Assembly (NCBI GenBank): GCA_024811115.1
Contig: JAKOGH010000654.1
Location: 1 to 64,000 of the forward strand
DNA: 64,000 nt
Reading direction: 5' to 3'
From: Terana coerulea
Lineage: Eukaryota; Basidiomycota; Agaricomycetes; Polyporales; Phanerochaetaceae
Shown: piece by piece, positions 32,929-45,776 of the stretch
Numbering within the stretch: position 1 is the stretch's first letter
Layout: each line of letters begins with the position of its first letter
Notes under the pieces: model-generated
What the model was told of the DNA's origin: nothing
Seen by the model: the letters and a program-made list of their open reading frames with translations, nothing else
Databases searched by the model: none
Translations under genes and position numbers: made by a program

Positions 32929-35900
32929 CTAGCAGGCAGGAACCGTCAAGGGGATCTTCACCGTCCGCTGCAATGAGTCATGTCAGTGATGATCTTACAG
33001 TTAGAAGACTGCAATCCCAGACACGTACGGCGAGGCCCTGCAATGCCGATAGGTTAGTACTTCCGTTTTCTAGACGGTGGGACAGTAGTGCTCACCGAGA
33101 GGCTGGTTTCCTTGTACTTCACGCTCATGTCCACAGCAGTCAGCCTCATCGCCTCGATGGCTTCGTCAAGTGTCACGCTATAGACATTTTGGCTTGCCAT
33201 GGAGAGCTGAGCAGCTGTAACGGCTTTCACGGCTGCGAGAGAAGGCGATTACTAAGTCTTCAGTGTGGGATCAATGGCTGCTTACCACCAAGACTATTGC
33301 GCTCCTAAGGGCCACGATACAGCAAGTAAGTACAAAGGATGATCGACTTGAATGTGTTAAGACGCACGATACATGGCACTTGTACCAGTCCGTCAATAGG
33401 ATCACATGTCAAGCCCAAATTGTGCTCTGAATATAAAGTCAATACTTGATTCTCGATAAACCAACATATACGTACCAATGCCAATCTCTGCAGCCTGGAG
33501 AACGGTCTCAGGGTCGGCTAAGAGAAGCAAGTCACTAATGGATCGGAGGTAAAGGTATCCAGGGCAGAGGACATACCACCCATGCAAGCCGCAAACCCAG
33601 CACTAGCCATCGAGCAAGCAACTGTATGATACACTTAATCAAGCCATGTCCTACTAGGCACTGAACAGAAGACGCACCGCCAACCTCGGCCTGACATCCA
33701 CCTTCCGCTGCAGAGATGGTGCTTCCTCGCTTGAAAAGCATACCGATAGCCTAGTGTTGTGTTAGCACTGACAATGCTAGCGCCCGGGACGCGTGCATAC
33801 CGCTGCCGTCAACAAGAATGTCTCAATCGCCTTCTCTGGGTCATCGCTAACGAACTAAAAAATGAAATAAGCGCCAGGTCAAGGGAAGGTCATCGAAATC
33901 TACCTCAACGATATACTTGAGTACCGCAGGGATAATTCCTGCTGCGCCGTTCTGAAAAAGATGGATGTTAGTCAGCCTACGAAAGTCAACTGGTGCGCTC
34001 ACTGTTGGAGAGGTGACGATGCGGCCCCCACTTGCGTTGACCTCATTCACCGCAATCGCATAGCACGACAGGAAATCCATCGCCGGTATCATTGTCCTCC
34101 GCTGTACATAAGTCAACATCTCTCTTGCGCAAATGAAGTCTTATTAAACACACGTACCGGAGGCATGGGTAAAATAGGATGCTCCAGCGAGCCGGTAACC
34201 TTGGTCGCACGTCCACCTGCTGCAAGCTTAGCCTCTTTCTTCGCCTGCAGCGTCTCATACGCCAAGCCTTTTCCGAAGTAGTCTGCACTGGTAGGGGCAT
34301 CGATTGCCTCTAGTGTCGCAGCGCTCCCTTGGCTTATCTGGGATCTATGCGGCTGCGCGATGCCGGGGTAAAATCTAAAATGTCTAGCTGAATGACAGAG
34401 GTGGTGTAGGGGAATGAGACTTTACACGTACCCGCGCATCAGACGACGGTAGAGCATCGGTGCCCGCCTACGGAGGCCCAGTCGTCCAGGCAGCTTCTCT
34501 TCCGAAGACGACACACCAGTGCGAATGCAGTCGTCCATAACACCCCAGATCTTCATGATCTAGGAAGAACAGGTAAGACTACCAGCTCAGTATCACAGAA
34601 AACTGTAGTTCACCTTCTGTTGAATCTCTTCGTGAGAGTATCCGAAGTGAAGTTCATTGTCATAGACAATTTGTGCAATTGTCATCTACGGTGAGGTTTC
34701 AATTTTGAATGAAAAGACCATCCGTGAGTAGGAAGTACTCACGTTGTGTTTCCGAGTCAGAGCTAGCAGGCTGTCACCGGATGTGAATGGGTAGGGTGGC
34801 GACCGTGGGTCAGAGGATGCGCCTTCACGACTGAAATCGGGTTCGGCAAGACTGTGAACCTGGTTCAGACGTGCACCGTGAACGCTGCTCTTGTCCACGC
34901 CTTTGTAGAACAAATTCTCGTCGACTTCGAGATGCTATCAGCATTACGTATATAACGAGACGTGGCAGACAAACCTTTGGTCTTCTCATTAACGACAAAG
35001 CCTCCGCCGACGCTGCATCAAGACTTCAGGCTGCTTCTTGGGCTGTATGCAGAACGGCAGCCCCTACCTGAAGTATTCATTGGTGGCAAGGAGCTCTCCT
35101 TCCTCGTCAAACACCGAGAACCGCATTCCATTCGGATGAGTCTTTAGCACCTGGTCCCAACGCCACAGCATGTCTCGGTCCATGTCGTAGTGAATTTTAT
35201 GCCGTCCACCTAGCAGGAGCGTTTTATTTTCTTGGATAGCCGCATAGCGCGATGGAATGGTTCCGGTATCAATCGTCTCGGGATCGGAGCCTATAAAAAA
35301 TAACATGCTATATCGCTGACTAAAGCACGGGGAATAGGTCAAACGAACCTTCAAGTCCGAGTAAGATAGCTTGCGGCGTGTGATGTCTAGAAACTAGTCA
35401 GTAAATAATGATGATAGACGCAGTCTCCGTACCCTTTCCCTAAGAATTTGCTGATTATTTAGCATCAGACCTATTGAGCAAATTGCTCACCCACCTGTCG
35501 CGGCAAGCGAGCCGTAGCTTTATGCTGGCGTCAGACAAAATGCACTTTGGTAAACGCACTTTCATGAGACGTACAGCGTGATTTTGACCGTTTTGACCTG
35601 CACGACCTCATGGAGACGCGCGTGACAAGTAGCTCAATGGCTACATACCTTTTCTAATAACTCCAGATCCACTAGGTCATTGATAAAGATTTTGCCTGCG
35701 CGCATTGGTCCGACAGTGTGTGATGAACTGGGCCCCACTATGCACAATAGAGCCTCAGCGGTGAAGCTATCGAAAGAATGTGTCGCACGTACCTCCAATA
35801 CTGAACAAGTCAAAGGCAGATATGACAGCGTGCTCCGTTTGTTCCTTCGCTCCAAGAGAGTCAGACTGGTCTGCAGGAATAGCCTCATCTTCATCAGACT

Positions 35901-36102
35901 GGTCGTCCTTCTTCTGCACCGCCGTGCTCAGTGGATAGCGCAAGGAGGTGTATGTACTTATGCCCGCAACGCTTTGACGCGTTCCGGCGACCTTTCCAGG
36001 TGCTACCCTGGCACTGACACGTCTGCCTGCTACCCAAACCGGATGCCGAACTGCTGGTAGGGAGGAGCATAGTCGGGATGGTCTACGAGCGGCAGTAAGC
36101 AT
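32929..36102 (-). CDS. Iron-sulfur L-serine dehydratase, probably mitochondrial
   Basis: This is the bacterial-type [4Fe-4S] enzyme that turns L-serine into pyruvate and ammonia, unlike the PLP-dependent yeast enzyme. The N-terminal 40-odd residues ([20 protein letters not shown]...) are rich in Arg, Ser and Ala and lack acids, as in a mitochondrial presequence. The beta domain follows ([36 protein letters not shown]), then the alpha domain ([40 protein letters not shown]). The cluster cysteines are in AACMG and in [19 protein letters not shown]. The end reads [22 protein letters not shown], where GLA is a 9-nt exon. There are many short introns. The gene shares a 219-bp divergent promoter with the SET gene. 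Confidence 0.93.
33029..33037 (-). other. 9-nt microexon in the serine dehydratase
   Basis: GGCCTCGCC (Gly-Leu-Ala) is flanked by a GCATTGCAG acceptor (intron 33038-33095, 58 nt) and a GTACGT donor (intron 32968-33028, 61 nt). Both junctions are phase 0. The resulting KETSLSGLARTVK matches the family's conserved C-terminal KETS..GLA block, which supports the exon. Confidence 0.85.
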
Positions 36103-36321
36103 CTGGGAGCAACGCTGAGCCTTGTTGAACGGATTCCCGAGGATGCCAGGCTGTAGAGCCGCGTAGCAAAGACAGGGAGGGTGTGCGGGGTGAACTGGAC
36201 GGGCGGCGGTGAAACAAGCAGCTAAAGTACATTTCCGAGAATAGCAACTCTAGCGTAGCGCATAGCCACGTGGGCGTGTCATGATTTCAGAATCGGGTGC
36301 CGTGATTGGCTGGATAGACCG
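36103..36321. promoter_or_regulatory. Divergent promoter, serine dehydratase and SET gene
   Basis: The two genes start at 36102 (minus) and 36322 (plus), leaving 219 bp for both promoters. No TATA box stands out. Confidence 0.6.
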
Positions 36322-37599
36322 ATGACCGAGGAGCAGTGGGCACTGGCAGTGCCTGCGGTGTGCCGTCCGTCGACCACCACCACCGCTCCCATGATATCCC
36401 CCAGTGGCGCCCCGTCTTCGCCTCTCACCATCTACATTTCGCCGTTTGCGGGCAGATCGTACCTCGCTACTCGGGATCTGGCGAAGAATAGCTGTGTTTT
36501 GGAAGCCTCTAGCCCGTACGCGTGCACGCTCTACAAGCGTTTCCGGACGGAAGTCTGTGCGGAATGCTGGCGATACGAGTGCGGTCGACGGGGATTTTTG
36601 ACTTGCAGAGACCTTTCCGAAGCAGGACTTTTGTTTTGCGATCAAGAATGTCGGGGCCTGTGGATCGCTCGTGAAGGCGACGCGACAATAGAATGTCTAC
36701 AGATCTTGGAGCGTGCGCGAAAGAAAGGAAATCATGGAAAGGCGAAAGAAGAGCATCTAGACCGGCCAAAGCAGGACATGAGTGCAGAGGACATCACACT
36801 GGCATGGGAGGAAATGGAGGCCCAAGAGAAGCATCCGAAAGCACTCAACAAATGGAGGTCAATCATGCTGGACGACTTCGAGGCAGACCTCGCCCGCTAC
36901 GTCCTCATGGCTCTCATTCATTTATACCGAGAAGCTATTACAGATACCCTAATAACAAAGGATGACTCGACGACTAGACTTCCAGCAAATTCGCTTGACT
37001 TCGGCGGTTCCACTTGGCGTGACCTTGCGTCCCTTCAGTCAGGCGAGGTACCTCAATCCAAGAAGTTCCCCGAACTGTCGAACAACCACATCCACATATA
37101 TCAGGTTTTAAAGTCCAGATTCTCCTCATGGGATGTCCGATCCCCATCGTTCGAGGTACCCACCGAACAGCCGCGAATCAAGCTCGCGGACGTCATTACA
37201 ATTGCCAGTGTTAGAACAGCTCTAGGCGTTGACCCAGGAAATTCCTTTGGTATCTGGCAAGTGCCCGTCACCGAAGAAAGCGAAGGTTTAGGGTTTGGCA
37301 TATACCCAATCCTTTCATTCTTCAATCATCGTGAGTGCTTCATCGTCTACCCCGCGCCTGCTATACGTGAATTGACTGTTATTGTATAATCAGACTGCTC
37401 GCCGAACGTTCGAAAGGAACGAGTAGGCCGGCGGCTTCGTTTCGTAACCACGCAAGATGTTCGCGCGGGAGAAGAGCTTTGCATCGCTTACGGGCATGTG
37501 AATGAGATGGGCTTGGAAGAGCGTAGAAAGCATCTACAAGATGGTTGGTTCTTCGACTGCCAATGCTGTCGGTGTAGAGCAGAAGAAAATGCTACATGA
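36322..37599 (+). CDS. SET domain protein with MYND-like zinc finger (SMYD type)
   Basis: A probable protein lysine methyltransferase. Two exons (36322-37330, 37394-37599; 63-nt intron) encode 404 aa. The SET domain is split, as in SMYD proteins: [18 protein letters not shown] opens it, and a Cys-rich MYND-like insert follows ([33 protein letters not shown]). A helical insert then leads to the core [19 protein letters not shown] (NHxCxPN cofactor motif, split by the intron), [18 protein letters not shown] and a post-SET cysteine cluster (DCQCCRC). An in-frame ATG at 36391 is an alternative start. The substrate is unknown. It shares its promoter with the serine dehydratase. Confidence 0.88.
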
Positions 37600-38440
37600 A
37601 GTGATCAACGTCGTGGGCCGTCCCCCATTTCTTGTCCCCCGTCGTCGCCGAGGTTGACACCGGAGATGAGCTATCGTTGCAGGTTCGCAGCCCTGTCCAG
37701 GTGAGAAGTCGCAGTTCTGATGAAGAAGAGCAATGCGTAGCGCTACATACCCCTAAGAGAGTAAACGTTCTTGTTGCTGCAAGGTCAGATTTGACATACT
37801 CCGAGTCTGCTCCGTTATCCAACGGTGTGAGCAAGTCCAGAGCAAATCGTCTCATAGTTGTCTGTCTCCGTCGAATGGTCCACGTTTCAGCGAGGTTGAA
37901 TCTGTTCGTGCCTTTCGCGCCGACATAGTAATGCGTCTGGCCCTGGAAGCCGGCAGAGCTGAGCGACCGGGATCAGACTACAGTTGCCAGCGGTTGTCAA
38001 TGCAATTGTGAGCAAAACTGTATCCGGCGCAGATCCCTAGTTGCGACGTCTGTACGCCTGCGAGTTCGCAGTAGACCCATTTGTGTTGTTTATTGTCAGG
38101 GTTGTCACTGAAATGAGGTGTTCAGTAAGCTGTGGGAGCTCGGGAAGGCGGAGTCGTTTCAAGTCCCCCACGTGGCGCGCGAGATCCCGTCGCGTTTGAT
38201 GTGTATGCAGCGTTCTGGGAGTTGTGGTATCTCGTGTGCTCCATTCTCCCTCTACCACCTCAACGAGGCCACCGTTGCCATCGCCGAGCTCGTGCTTTTT
38301 CTGACAGATTTTTTCCTCCAACTTATACGGATCAATTATACCCTCGTTCACGACCGCTACGAAACTCACCTCGGAACCTTCATCTCTTCAGCCCTGTCCA
38401 TATACAGCTTTTCTGACAATCCGCCTTGTATGTGGCCTCG
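37600..38440. other. Spacer between SET and RhoGAP genes
   Basis: No gene is firmly supported. A minus frame (38037-38369) and a plus frame (38118-38474) overlap each other, and neither shows a domain. The right part must be the RhoGAP promoter and leader. Confidence 0.45.
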
Positions 38441-41400
38441 ATGTCGGCTGCAACCTCCTCGCCATCTACTATGAACACGCAGAGTGCATACAGCACTCCA
38501 GTGCGCGAACGGAATCCTACGTACCGTTTGGACGTGTCTCCCGCTCCACCAAGGGGATCGTCCTCGAATGCAACCTCAAACTCTCTGGGACCCGCCGCTT
38601 CCACTGCACCTATAGATGCTCGAACCCTCCTGGCCACCCATGCATCTTCCAGCGATCCTACTAGGGCTGCTCTGGATGCTGTTATTGCGGATCGCAACCA
38701 CATGGGCGGACAGAACGCGCAACTGTGGAAGCTCATGGAGAAGCAACGTACCGGGTACAGCCAGCTCATGAAGGAACTAGATCGTGTTCGCGGTGAACGA
38801 GAGGCGTATCGCGGACGGTTGCAAGCGCTGGGAGAGAACACGGATGCTCTGTTGAAGGCGCACAGGGAAAGGGAGAGGCGAGAAGGCAAGCAGGGGAGTC
38901 TGAGGTCTGCTACATCGCAAGCGCACCTTCGAAACGGCGACAGCGGGGGCTCTGGAAGTAATGGGGCAGTCGACCCACGGCAGAACGTGCACAGGACGCA
39001 GTCGCATGATATAGGTGAGTTATACTCCGCCCTTATTGTCATTGCGATCGGCGTTTGGTGGTATTGCTTTGTGCCTGCGTTCACCATGGTTCTGACCGCA
39101 TGGACTTTCTCTAGCACCTCAGCGACAAGCTAGTACACCCAATGGTGCCGACACCTCGTCTCGTCCACCCGCTCGCCCGCGTCAAGACTCCCAAAATAGT
39201 CTGAGCATCTCAACGTCCAACAGCTATCTATCAGCCTCACAGGCGTCTTCGTCCAGCCACCTCGCAGTCTCACCGTCTGAGTCTGCCTCAGCTGCGTCGT
39301 CCTCCACTCCTCCTTTGTCTATCGACTCTCGGCGACCAGTTCCTTTGTCGCTCAGCACTGGGCGACCCAGCCCGTCGCCGTCTGATTACGAGGGAGCGTA
39401 TTCGGCCATTGTGAACTACTCGCAAGGCGAAAAGACAGCCACTACGGCAACTGAGGCCGGTTGGGGCATGCCTCCTTCAGCCATACCTTTATCCGCTGCA
39501 CCTCCCTCTTCTCGACCAGAGCAAGCGATGGCTAGAGTTCCGCCCCGCTTGGAGGCGCCTCTGTCTCTCGACACCCGCGACGCAGCAGGGACCGTCTCCC
39601 ATGGTAACAGCACCAATGCCCCTTCACCGCAGTCTAGTATACCTCCGGCAGGAACCGTTGATACTCGCCAGCAGACGTCACAGCCTCAAGTGATTATAAA
39701 GTCAGCATCGACCTCCAGCACGGATGCACAAACCGGTTATATTGGGCAGTCAAACTCAAGTGAACCTTCACTCTCCCCTCACCCATCGCTATCCCCTCAT
39801 CCATCCACTCAGTCGCGCGACTCCCATATAGATCTTCCGGAGGAAGCGAGACGGTATTACGCTGCAATGGGCGAATCACCAGCACCCAGTCCGCAGGTTA
39901 CTCACGGGTTTCCTCAAATTCGCGGTGCATCTCCCGACAAGCGCAATGCGATCGTGCATGACAAGAGAGCGGAGTCGCCCCTAAAGCCTAGTAGCGTCGC
40001 GAGACTCCAAAGCGAACAAGACTCACCTGCGAACAGTCCAGTGGACCGACCAGAGAGCCGCTCGACGACGGGTGTCAGTGGCGAGTTCCTCGATCTTGAA
40101 GGCACAGATACGGACAGCGTCTACGATGGTGTCAACGACAGCGGACGAGCTTCAGCAGTCGACAGTATCACTGATGAGTACGCAGACGACGGCTCACAAT
40201 CACCACATAAGGCGCGAAAGCGAGCGACTGCAGAAGACTTCCCTCTACCACCAGGGACTCCGCCAATAAACTTAGGCACCGACGTGTTTGCCCAGGCTCA
40301 GACGCAAGAACAAGTTCAGCGACCGTCTATGTCACGGACGCAAAGTGAAGGGACTTCAGAAGCCGCTGATGGCAATCGATCGCTTTATTCCGTCAATGGA
40401 GGGTCTGACGCACAAGGCGTCCAGCGAACGCAGTCTCCACTCCAACCACCGATGTCGCAAGGACCACCGCTCACACCTCTTCCTGGGCAACCACCGCCGC
40501 AGCCAACTTACCGTGCGCTACCTCTTCTCCCGACAGACTTGCCACAAACGACTGTCGTCGTCTCGAACTCGTCCATTCGGCCGAACGACCGTGGAAAAGA
40601 CGTCCTATCGTTCGTTATCGTCGTAGACCCCGGCTCTGGGAAACCGGGCTGGAAGGTCGAAAAGCTCTACAGCGACGTTTTGACTTTGGATGCCAGAGTG
40701 AGGGCGGTCATTGGAAAGACCTTGGGAAAGAGACTCGTCAGCTTACCCGAGGGACGTCTATGGAAAGACCACGCGCCAGCAAAGGTTGACCAACGGAAGG
40801 TGCGTTTGTTCTGTCACGCTTCTTCGAGCTCGCTGACGTTATTTTTTGGACTGCGATAGGCTGCGCTTGAACAGTACCTGCGGTCGCTGATAGCTCTGCC
40901 CATGAAGAACCGGGATGAAGTAATCGCCTTCTTCACATCTGGTATCGCGAGCGAGGCCCAGAGACCTGTGGCACGCGCCGGGTACAAGGAGGGCTACCTC
41001 ACGAAGAGAGGCAAGAACTTTGGCGGGTGGAAAACTCGATATTTTGTGCTGTCAGGACCGTCTTTGGAATACTACGAAAGCGTGAGTTACCTTCTCTCTG
41101 GTCTTGTCCTCCTATACCCGCCACTTCATGCACGTCACTCCCATGAACCATGCGTGCGGGTTCGCCTTCTCCTTCGTTTGCTGATACACCATTTGAAATG
41201 ACGTAGCGCGGCGGCACACACCTGAGCTCGATCACGATCACCGGTGCACAAATCGGTAGGCAGCAGCGCACTCCTGATAGGAAGGACTCGGACGAAGACA
41301 ACGAGTATCGGCACGCGTTCTTGATCATCGAGGCGAAGAAAGGCCCAGGCGGCTCGAATCCCAGGCACGTTCTCTGTGCTGAGAGCGACGAGGACCGCGA

Positions 41401-43579
41401 TAGCTGGGTCGAAATTCTTGTGCGCTATGTGTCTGGACGGTACAGCGACGATGAACAGCCGGGCAATGTAGTCGACGAGCGAGCGAGCACCAGCACGGAG
41501 TTTTCCTCAGACGCGCCCTACACACCCACCCGTCGTGCCCCTCGTACCGCCGAGATTAAACAGGGTGCCACAGTGCCTATATTCCAACTGCCTCCCGACG
41601 TTGTCAACGCCAAACTCTTTCAGGCTGCACCACCACCAACCGACAGTAGTTCGACGCTTATCAACACCCCGACACAAGAAGGGCCACTATCAACCTCTCT
41701 CCCAGCAGCGTCACCGCTAGGCGGGGACGACGATCCTGACGTTCTTGCCACCGTGGGACAGCGCGCCAACTCTGAGATGGGTCATTACTCGGATGTGGTC
41801 GACCAACGTGCGGTCCTCAAGCCGAAGCAGGGCGCGACCTCGCCGGAACAGAGGCGCAAGGAACGGCGCGTGTCCATGAACCCGCTCAAGGCGTCGTCCA
41901 TTCCAGAGCGGCCGCCTTCCCCAGAGAAAGACGCTGCGCTGCAGACGCCGCGCGTGGACGCGAGCGGGAAGGTCAAGATCTCAGCCCCGATGAACGGCAC
42001 TCCCATCCCCGCGGGCTACAAGTTCGGTGGGAAAGACGCGCCGCCGCCGGATGCGACGCCCTCGACGAGCGATCGGCGAGAGAAGGCTAAATCGCGGTCG
42101 TTCTGGGGCTTCGGCCGTATGCAGCATGGTGAGCTCTGGTGCGGGCTCGTGCATCGGCGTGGCTGACTCCTCAGCACGTTAGAACCTAAACCCAACGTGC
42201 CGGTCCATGTACCACGAGCGGTCTTCGGCGTGCCTCTAGAGGAGTCGCTGGATGTCGCAGAGATTGCGAGCCTTCCCGCTATTGTGTTCCGATGCATCCA
42301 GTATCTGGAGGCTAAGAAGGCGGACCAAGAGGAAGGTATCTATCGCCTAAGTGGTAGCTCCGCGGTCATCAAGGCACTGAAGGATCGTTTCAACAACGGT
42401 ACGTAGCTAGAACTTTAAAATTTCTACGTCAGCTCAAGTTCTGTCTATAGAGGGTGACGTCGATCTTCTGGGTTCGGACGAATACTGGGATCCTCATGCC
42501 ATTGCCGGCCTGCTGAAGACCTTCCTCCGAGAACTTCCAGCGAGCATTCTCACGCGGGACCTGCACCTGCGATTCCTCTCGGTGATTGGTGAGCTCGTCT
42601 GAATGTCTCTTTCGCAGAAGGCGGGCTGACCCTGGCCCTGCAGACTTTGTGGATCCGCAGGAGCGCATTGCGGAACTGTCGCAGTTAATCGCCGCGCTGC
42701 CTATCGCGAACTACAGCCTCTTGCGTGCGCTCACCGCGCACCTCATTCTGATCGTCCAGAACGCGCATGTGAACAAGATGACGATGCGGAACGTGGGAAT
42801 CGTGTTCAGCCCTACCCTGGGCATCCCAGCGGGCGTGTTCAGCCTCATGCTGGGCGAGTTCAAACGCGTGTTCAATGTCGATGGCGCGGGCGATGTTGAG
42901 GATGAGCCACAGCAGGAGAGTGCCGAAGGCGAGGCTCCAGCAGAGAGGGTTGACTTCGCAAGGCGCAATAGCAAGCGCTACTCTGACGCAGCAGCTGACG
43001 AGCTGCTGGGCTTATCAGGCAGAACACTGACTGGTGCGTCGTCTCTATTTCTGTCACCGCCATCGCAGGCTGACTGGGCTTCCTCCCCTTCTGTTTCTAG
43101 AGGCTGAAACGGAGTCTGATGAGGGCGAGGAGTACTCCGTGCATGACGAAAGCGGGACGGAGGGCACGGCCGACGCAGAGAACGAGTCGCTCGTGGGATC
43201 CTCGGAGACGCACTCGTCCGCGTATCTTCCGCCGCCCCAGGCCAGCCCGGCCGACCACCTGCACCCTGCGGACTACCACGGCGGCGGCGGTTCGCCGTCC
43301 ATGGCGCGTACGAGCAAGGCGGCGAACGTCGCGGCTGCGCGGGGCCTGAACGTCACGACGACGGACAAGGCGAGCCGCAGGCAGAGCCGGATGATGGGCC
43401 TGCCTGTCTCCCCGCGCCCGAAGCTCGACGGCGCGTCACCGCGCAGCCCCCACACGCCTCAGCGGCCGGCGGGGTCCCCGCCGTCGTGCCGTCGTCGCCC
43501 ATGCACACGCCTAAGTAGAGCCCTTTCGCCAGGGTTTGCCGCTCCCGGTGCATCCGCCGCTCGCCCCGTTTCACGTTAA
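38441..43579 (+). CDS. PX-PH-RhoGAP protein (Bem3-like)
   Basis: A large Rho-family GTPase-activating protein. From the ATG at 38441 (MSAATSSPSTMNTQ) the order is: a coiled coil (WKLMEKQRTGYSQLMKELDR), a long Ser/Pro-rich low-complexity region, and a PX domain (LSFVIVVDPGSG...LYSDVLTLDARVR, ALEQYLRSLIALPM). Then come a PH domain (YKEGYLTKRGKNFGGWKTRYFVLSGP), a second disordered stretch, and the RhoGAP domain: FGVPLEESLDVA, EGIYRLSGSSAVIKALK with the arginine finger, LLKTFLRELPASIL, NMTMRNVGIVFSPTL-type end. PX-PH-RhoGAP is the layout of yeast Bem3, a Cdc42 GAP at polarity sites. There are several short introns. The last codons may be off frame: a one-base change in a G run at 43471-43474 would give a cleaner end (PSSPMHTPK). 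Confidence 0.92.
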
Positions 43580-44836
43580 TCGCTGCGCTCCAGTAGTAGT
43601 GTGCGTGTCCGGCGCGGCTTCTAGCCTGCGTCCGCCTTTACGACGCGATGGCCTTGCTTGTTATGGCCTAATTCGCGACACATCTTCGCCGTACTAGTGC
43701 GGTGCTGCTTACTTTTCTTGCTTCTGACATCTCGCAGATACCCTTCATGTCAATGTATACGCTACTTCTTCACCCTGCCAACCTTTACCTTTCGTCCATC
43801 TCTTTGTTTAGGGGTACGACTGAAATAACGCGAACTCGGACCCAGTTGACACCGCTGGAAAAACATTCGCCGTTGTGGGATTTGAGGAAGCCAGGCAGAA
43901 GCCCGTTCGCCTCAACTCGGTCGGTGCGTTGAAGGTAGTGGCCCTTGTTACATTGTGTCACGCTTGCACGTTCTCAGCTCGTCGCCTTGCAGAACACCAA
44001 GTAGGGCGGTACTCCCGGGGCAGACTACACAGGAGCCTGGCTTTGAACAGGCCCGATGCAAGAATAGCAGCGTGAGCTTGAGGACCTGAAGACGTATTGC
44101 ATGACGTTCAGGCCTCGCCTCTTTGAAGCCTGAGAGTCCGACTTGCATGTTTCGCGGTCGATAGAACGCGAACACTTATGGACATTGTTAAGTTCGGGCA
44201 ACCGTACAAATGAGGCAGAGACGGGAGCCGCTGCAAGCTCGGCAACAGCCACATGCACCGTGCGCTGTAGTTGGCCAAGGCGCAGATGAATTTGAGGAGC
44301 GTGTCCGGCGCGTCGTGGTTGGCGGTGTACGCGAGACTCGGACACATCGGACAAAGAGTACTGCTTGGAAAAGGTTTCATGCCGTTTCTTTTCTAGATAA
44401 AAGCAATCATTTGGGGCTATTATCTGTGAAACGAAAGCACTAACAATGGTCTCTTAGTGACTTTCTATGCACCTAAATTCTGGCAGCGAGACCATGTAGC
44501 TTCTGATGTTAGGCAAAAAAAAAACACTTTGGCTGAGGTAACGGTTACCGAAGCAATCCTTAAGATCAACACAAAGTGTAGATATGGTATTGCAAGACAG
44601 ATGTGTTCGTACGGTTAGACACAGAGAATAAGTACGACTCAGAACGCAACTTGAAGCGCACGCATCCCGCCGCCCGGTGATTGCCTTTCCAGGCGAGTCA
44701 GGCTTTGATGATTTGATGGGATGCGCAGTGGGGTTGACGCCCAGGCACGAGCCGCCGCACTTTGGCGGCTGCTGGATGCAATTACAACGACCACCACCAG
44801 CCCGCCCCCGCCCCCTGCCCGCGCCGCCCTGCTGAA
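43580..44836. other. 1.26-kb spacer before Shr3
   Basis: No gene supported. It contains an A10 run near 44516-44525 and short open frames without domains. The composition turns GC-rich towards its right end, and this rise continues to the window end. Confidence 0.5.
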
Positions 44837-45776
44837 ATGGGCTTCCGGCAAGCCGCCGTTCTGTCCTCTATCTGCTTCTTCCTCGGTGCGCTGCAGTCCG
44901 CTCTTACCCTACATAGGCTTGCGCGCTGACTGAGCTCTGACTGCTGTGTCTTTGCTCTGCTCTGCTTTGCTAGGTGTGCTGTCGATATGCATGAACGTGG
45001 ACCACCGTGTGCTGTTTGCGCCACTCACGGACGCGACGGTGCAAGATGGCTTTGAGTTTTACACCATGTTCTTCCACGCGCCGCCCGCTATCAAGGTGCG
45101 CTCGCCCGCTTCGTCTGTGCGACTATTACGCTCACCATGCATTTACTAGGCACTGATGCATGCTATCATGGGCGTCGGGATCTTTGGGCTCGTGGGGAAG
45201 CTGGTCGTCTTCGACGACAGCGCGTACTTCTTTGACGGGTCCTCGCTTGGTGCGTGCTCCTTCTCTTCCAGGCTGTACGCTGCCGTCCCAACACAACACT
45301 ACCGCCAGCGGCGTACATTTTCGCGCTCGCGGTGTACTTCACGGTCGGCCTGCCCGCGTCGCGCACGATCGCAGACCCAGTGCCCAATGTGGACACGCGC
45401 GAAGACCAGGTCGAAGCCCTCCGGCTGCTTTCCGCCGGGAACACGATCATCATCGCCCTCCTCGTCGGCGTGCTCCTGCTCCAGGTACGCCCTCCCTTCC
45501 TACCGCTGTCCGATATCGCCGTGTTCTGCTGGCCGCCTGTGCACACTGCCAGGGAGCTCCCGGCGAACGTCTTCTCTCTGATTTTATGTTCTTGGTCGTC
45601 GTGCTGTGCGTGACGTGGGCTGATCGGGGTGCGCGTTGCAGGCCGGAGAGGAATACGCGCGGCGCGCCGAGGCCAAGGAGCTGGCCAGGTTCGCGGAGGC
45701 GGAAAAGCTCAAAGCGGCGGGGACGGCGTCGGCGAGCGCGGGGGAGACAAGGGGCGAGAACAAGAAGGATCAGTAG
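44837..45776 (+). CDS. SHR3: Shr3-type ER chaperone for amino-acid permeases
   Basis: Shr3 is an ER membrane protein needed to fold amino-acid permeases and load them into COPII vesicles. Five exons join in phase to 193 aa: 44837-44885, 44974-45095, 45150-45249, 45309-45484, 45642-45776. The start MGFRQAAVLSSICFFLG matches the first membrane segment. Family stretches follow: HRVLFAPLTDATVQDGFEFY, HAIMGVGIFGLVGKLVVFDD, FALAVYFTVGLPASRTIADP and NTIIIALLVGVLLLQAGEEY. The predicted layout is four membrane segments, then a charged cytosolic tail (ARFAEAEKLKAAG...ENKKDQ), as in yeast Shr3. Introns are 54-157 nt, already longer than in the left part of the window. Confidence 0.95.

Noticed and set aside
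37592..38474. Overlapping open frames on both strands between the SET and RhoGAP genes
   Set aside because: The minus frame 38037-38369 looked partly protein-like, but it has no valid ATG or in-phase splice start and no known domain.
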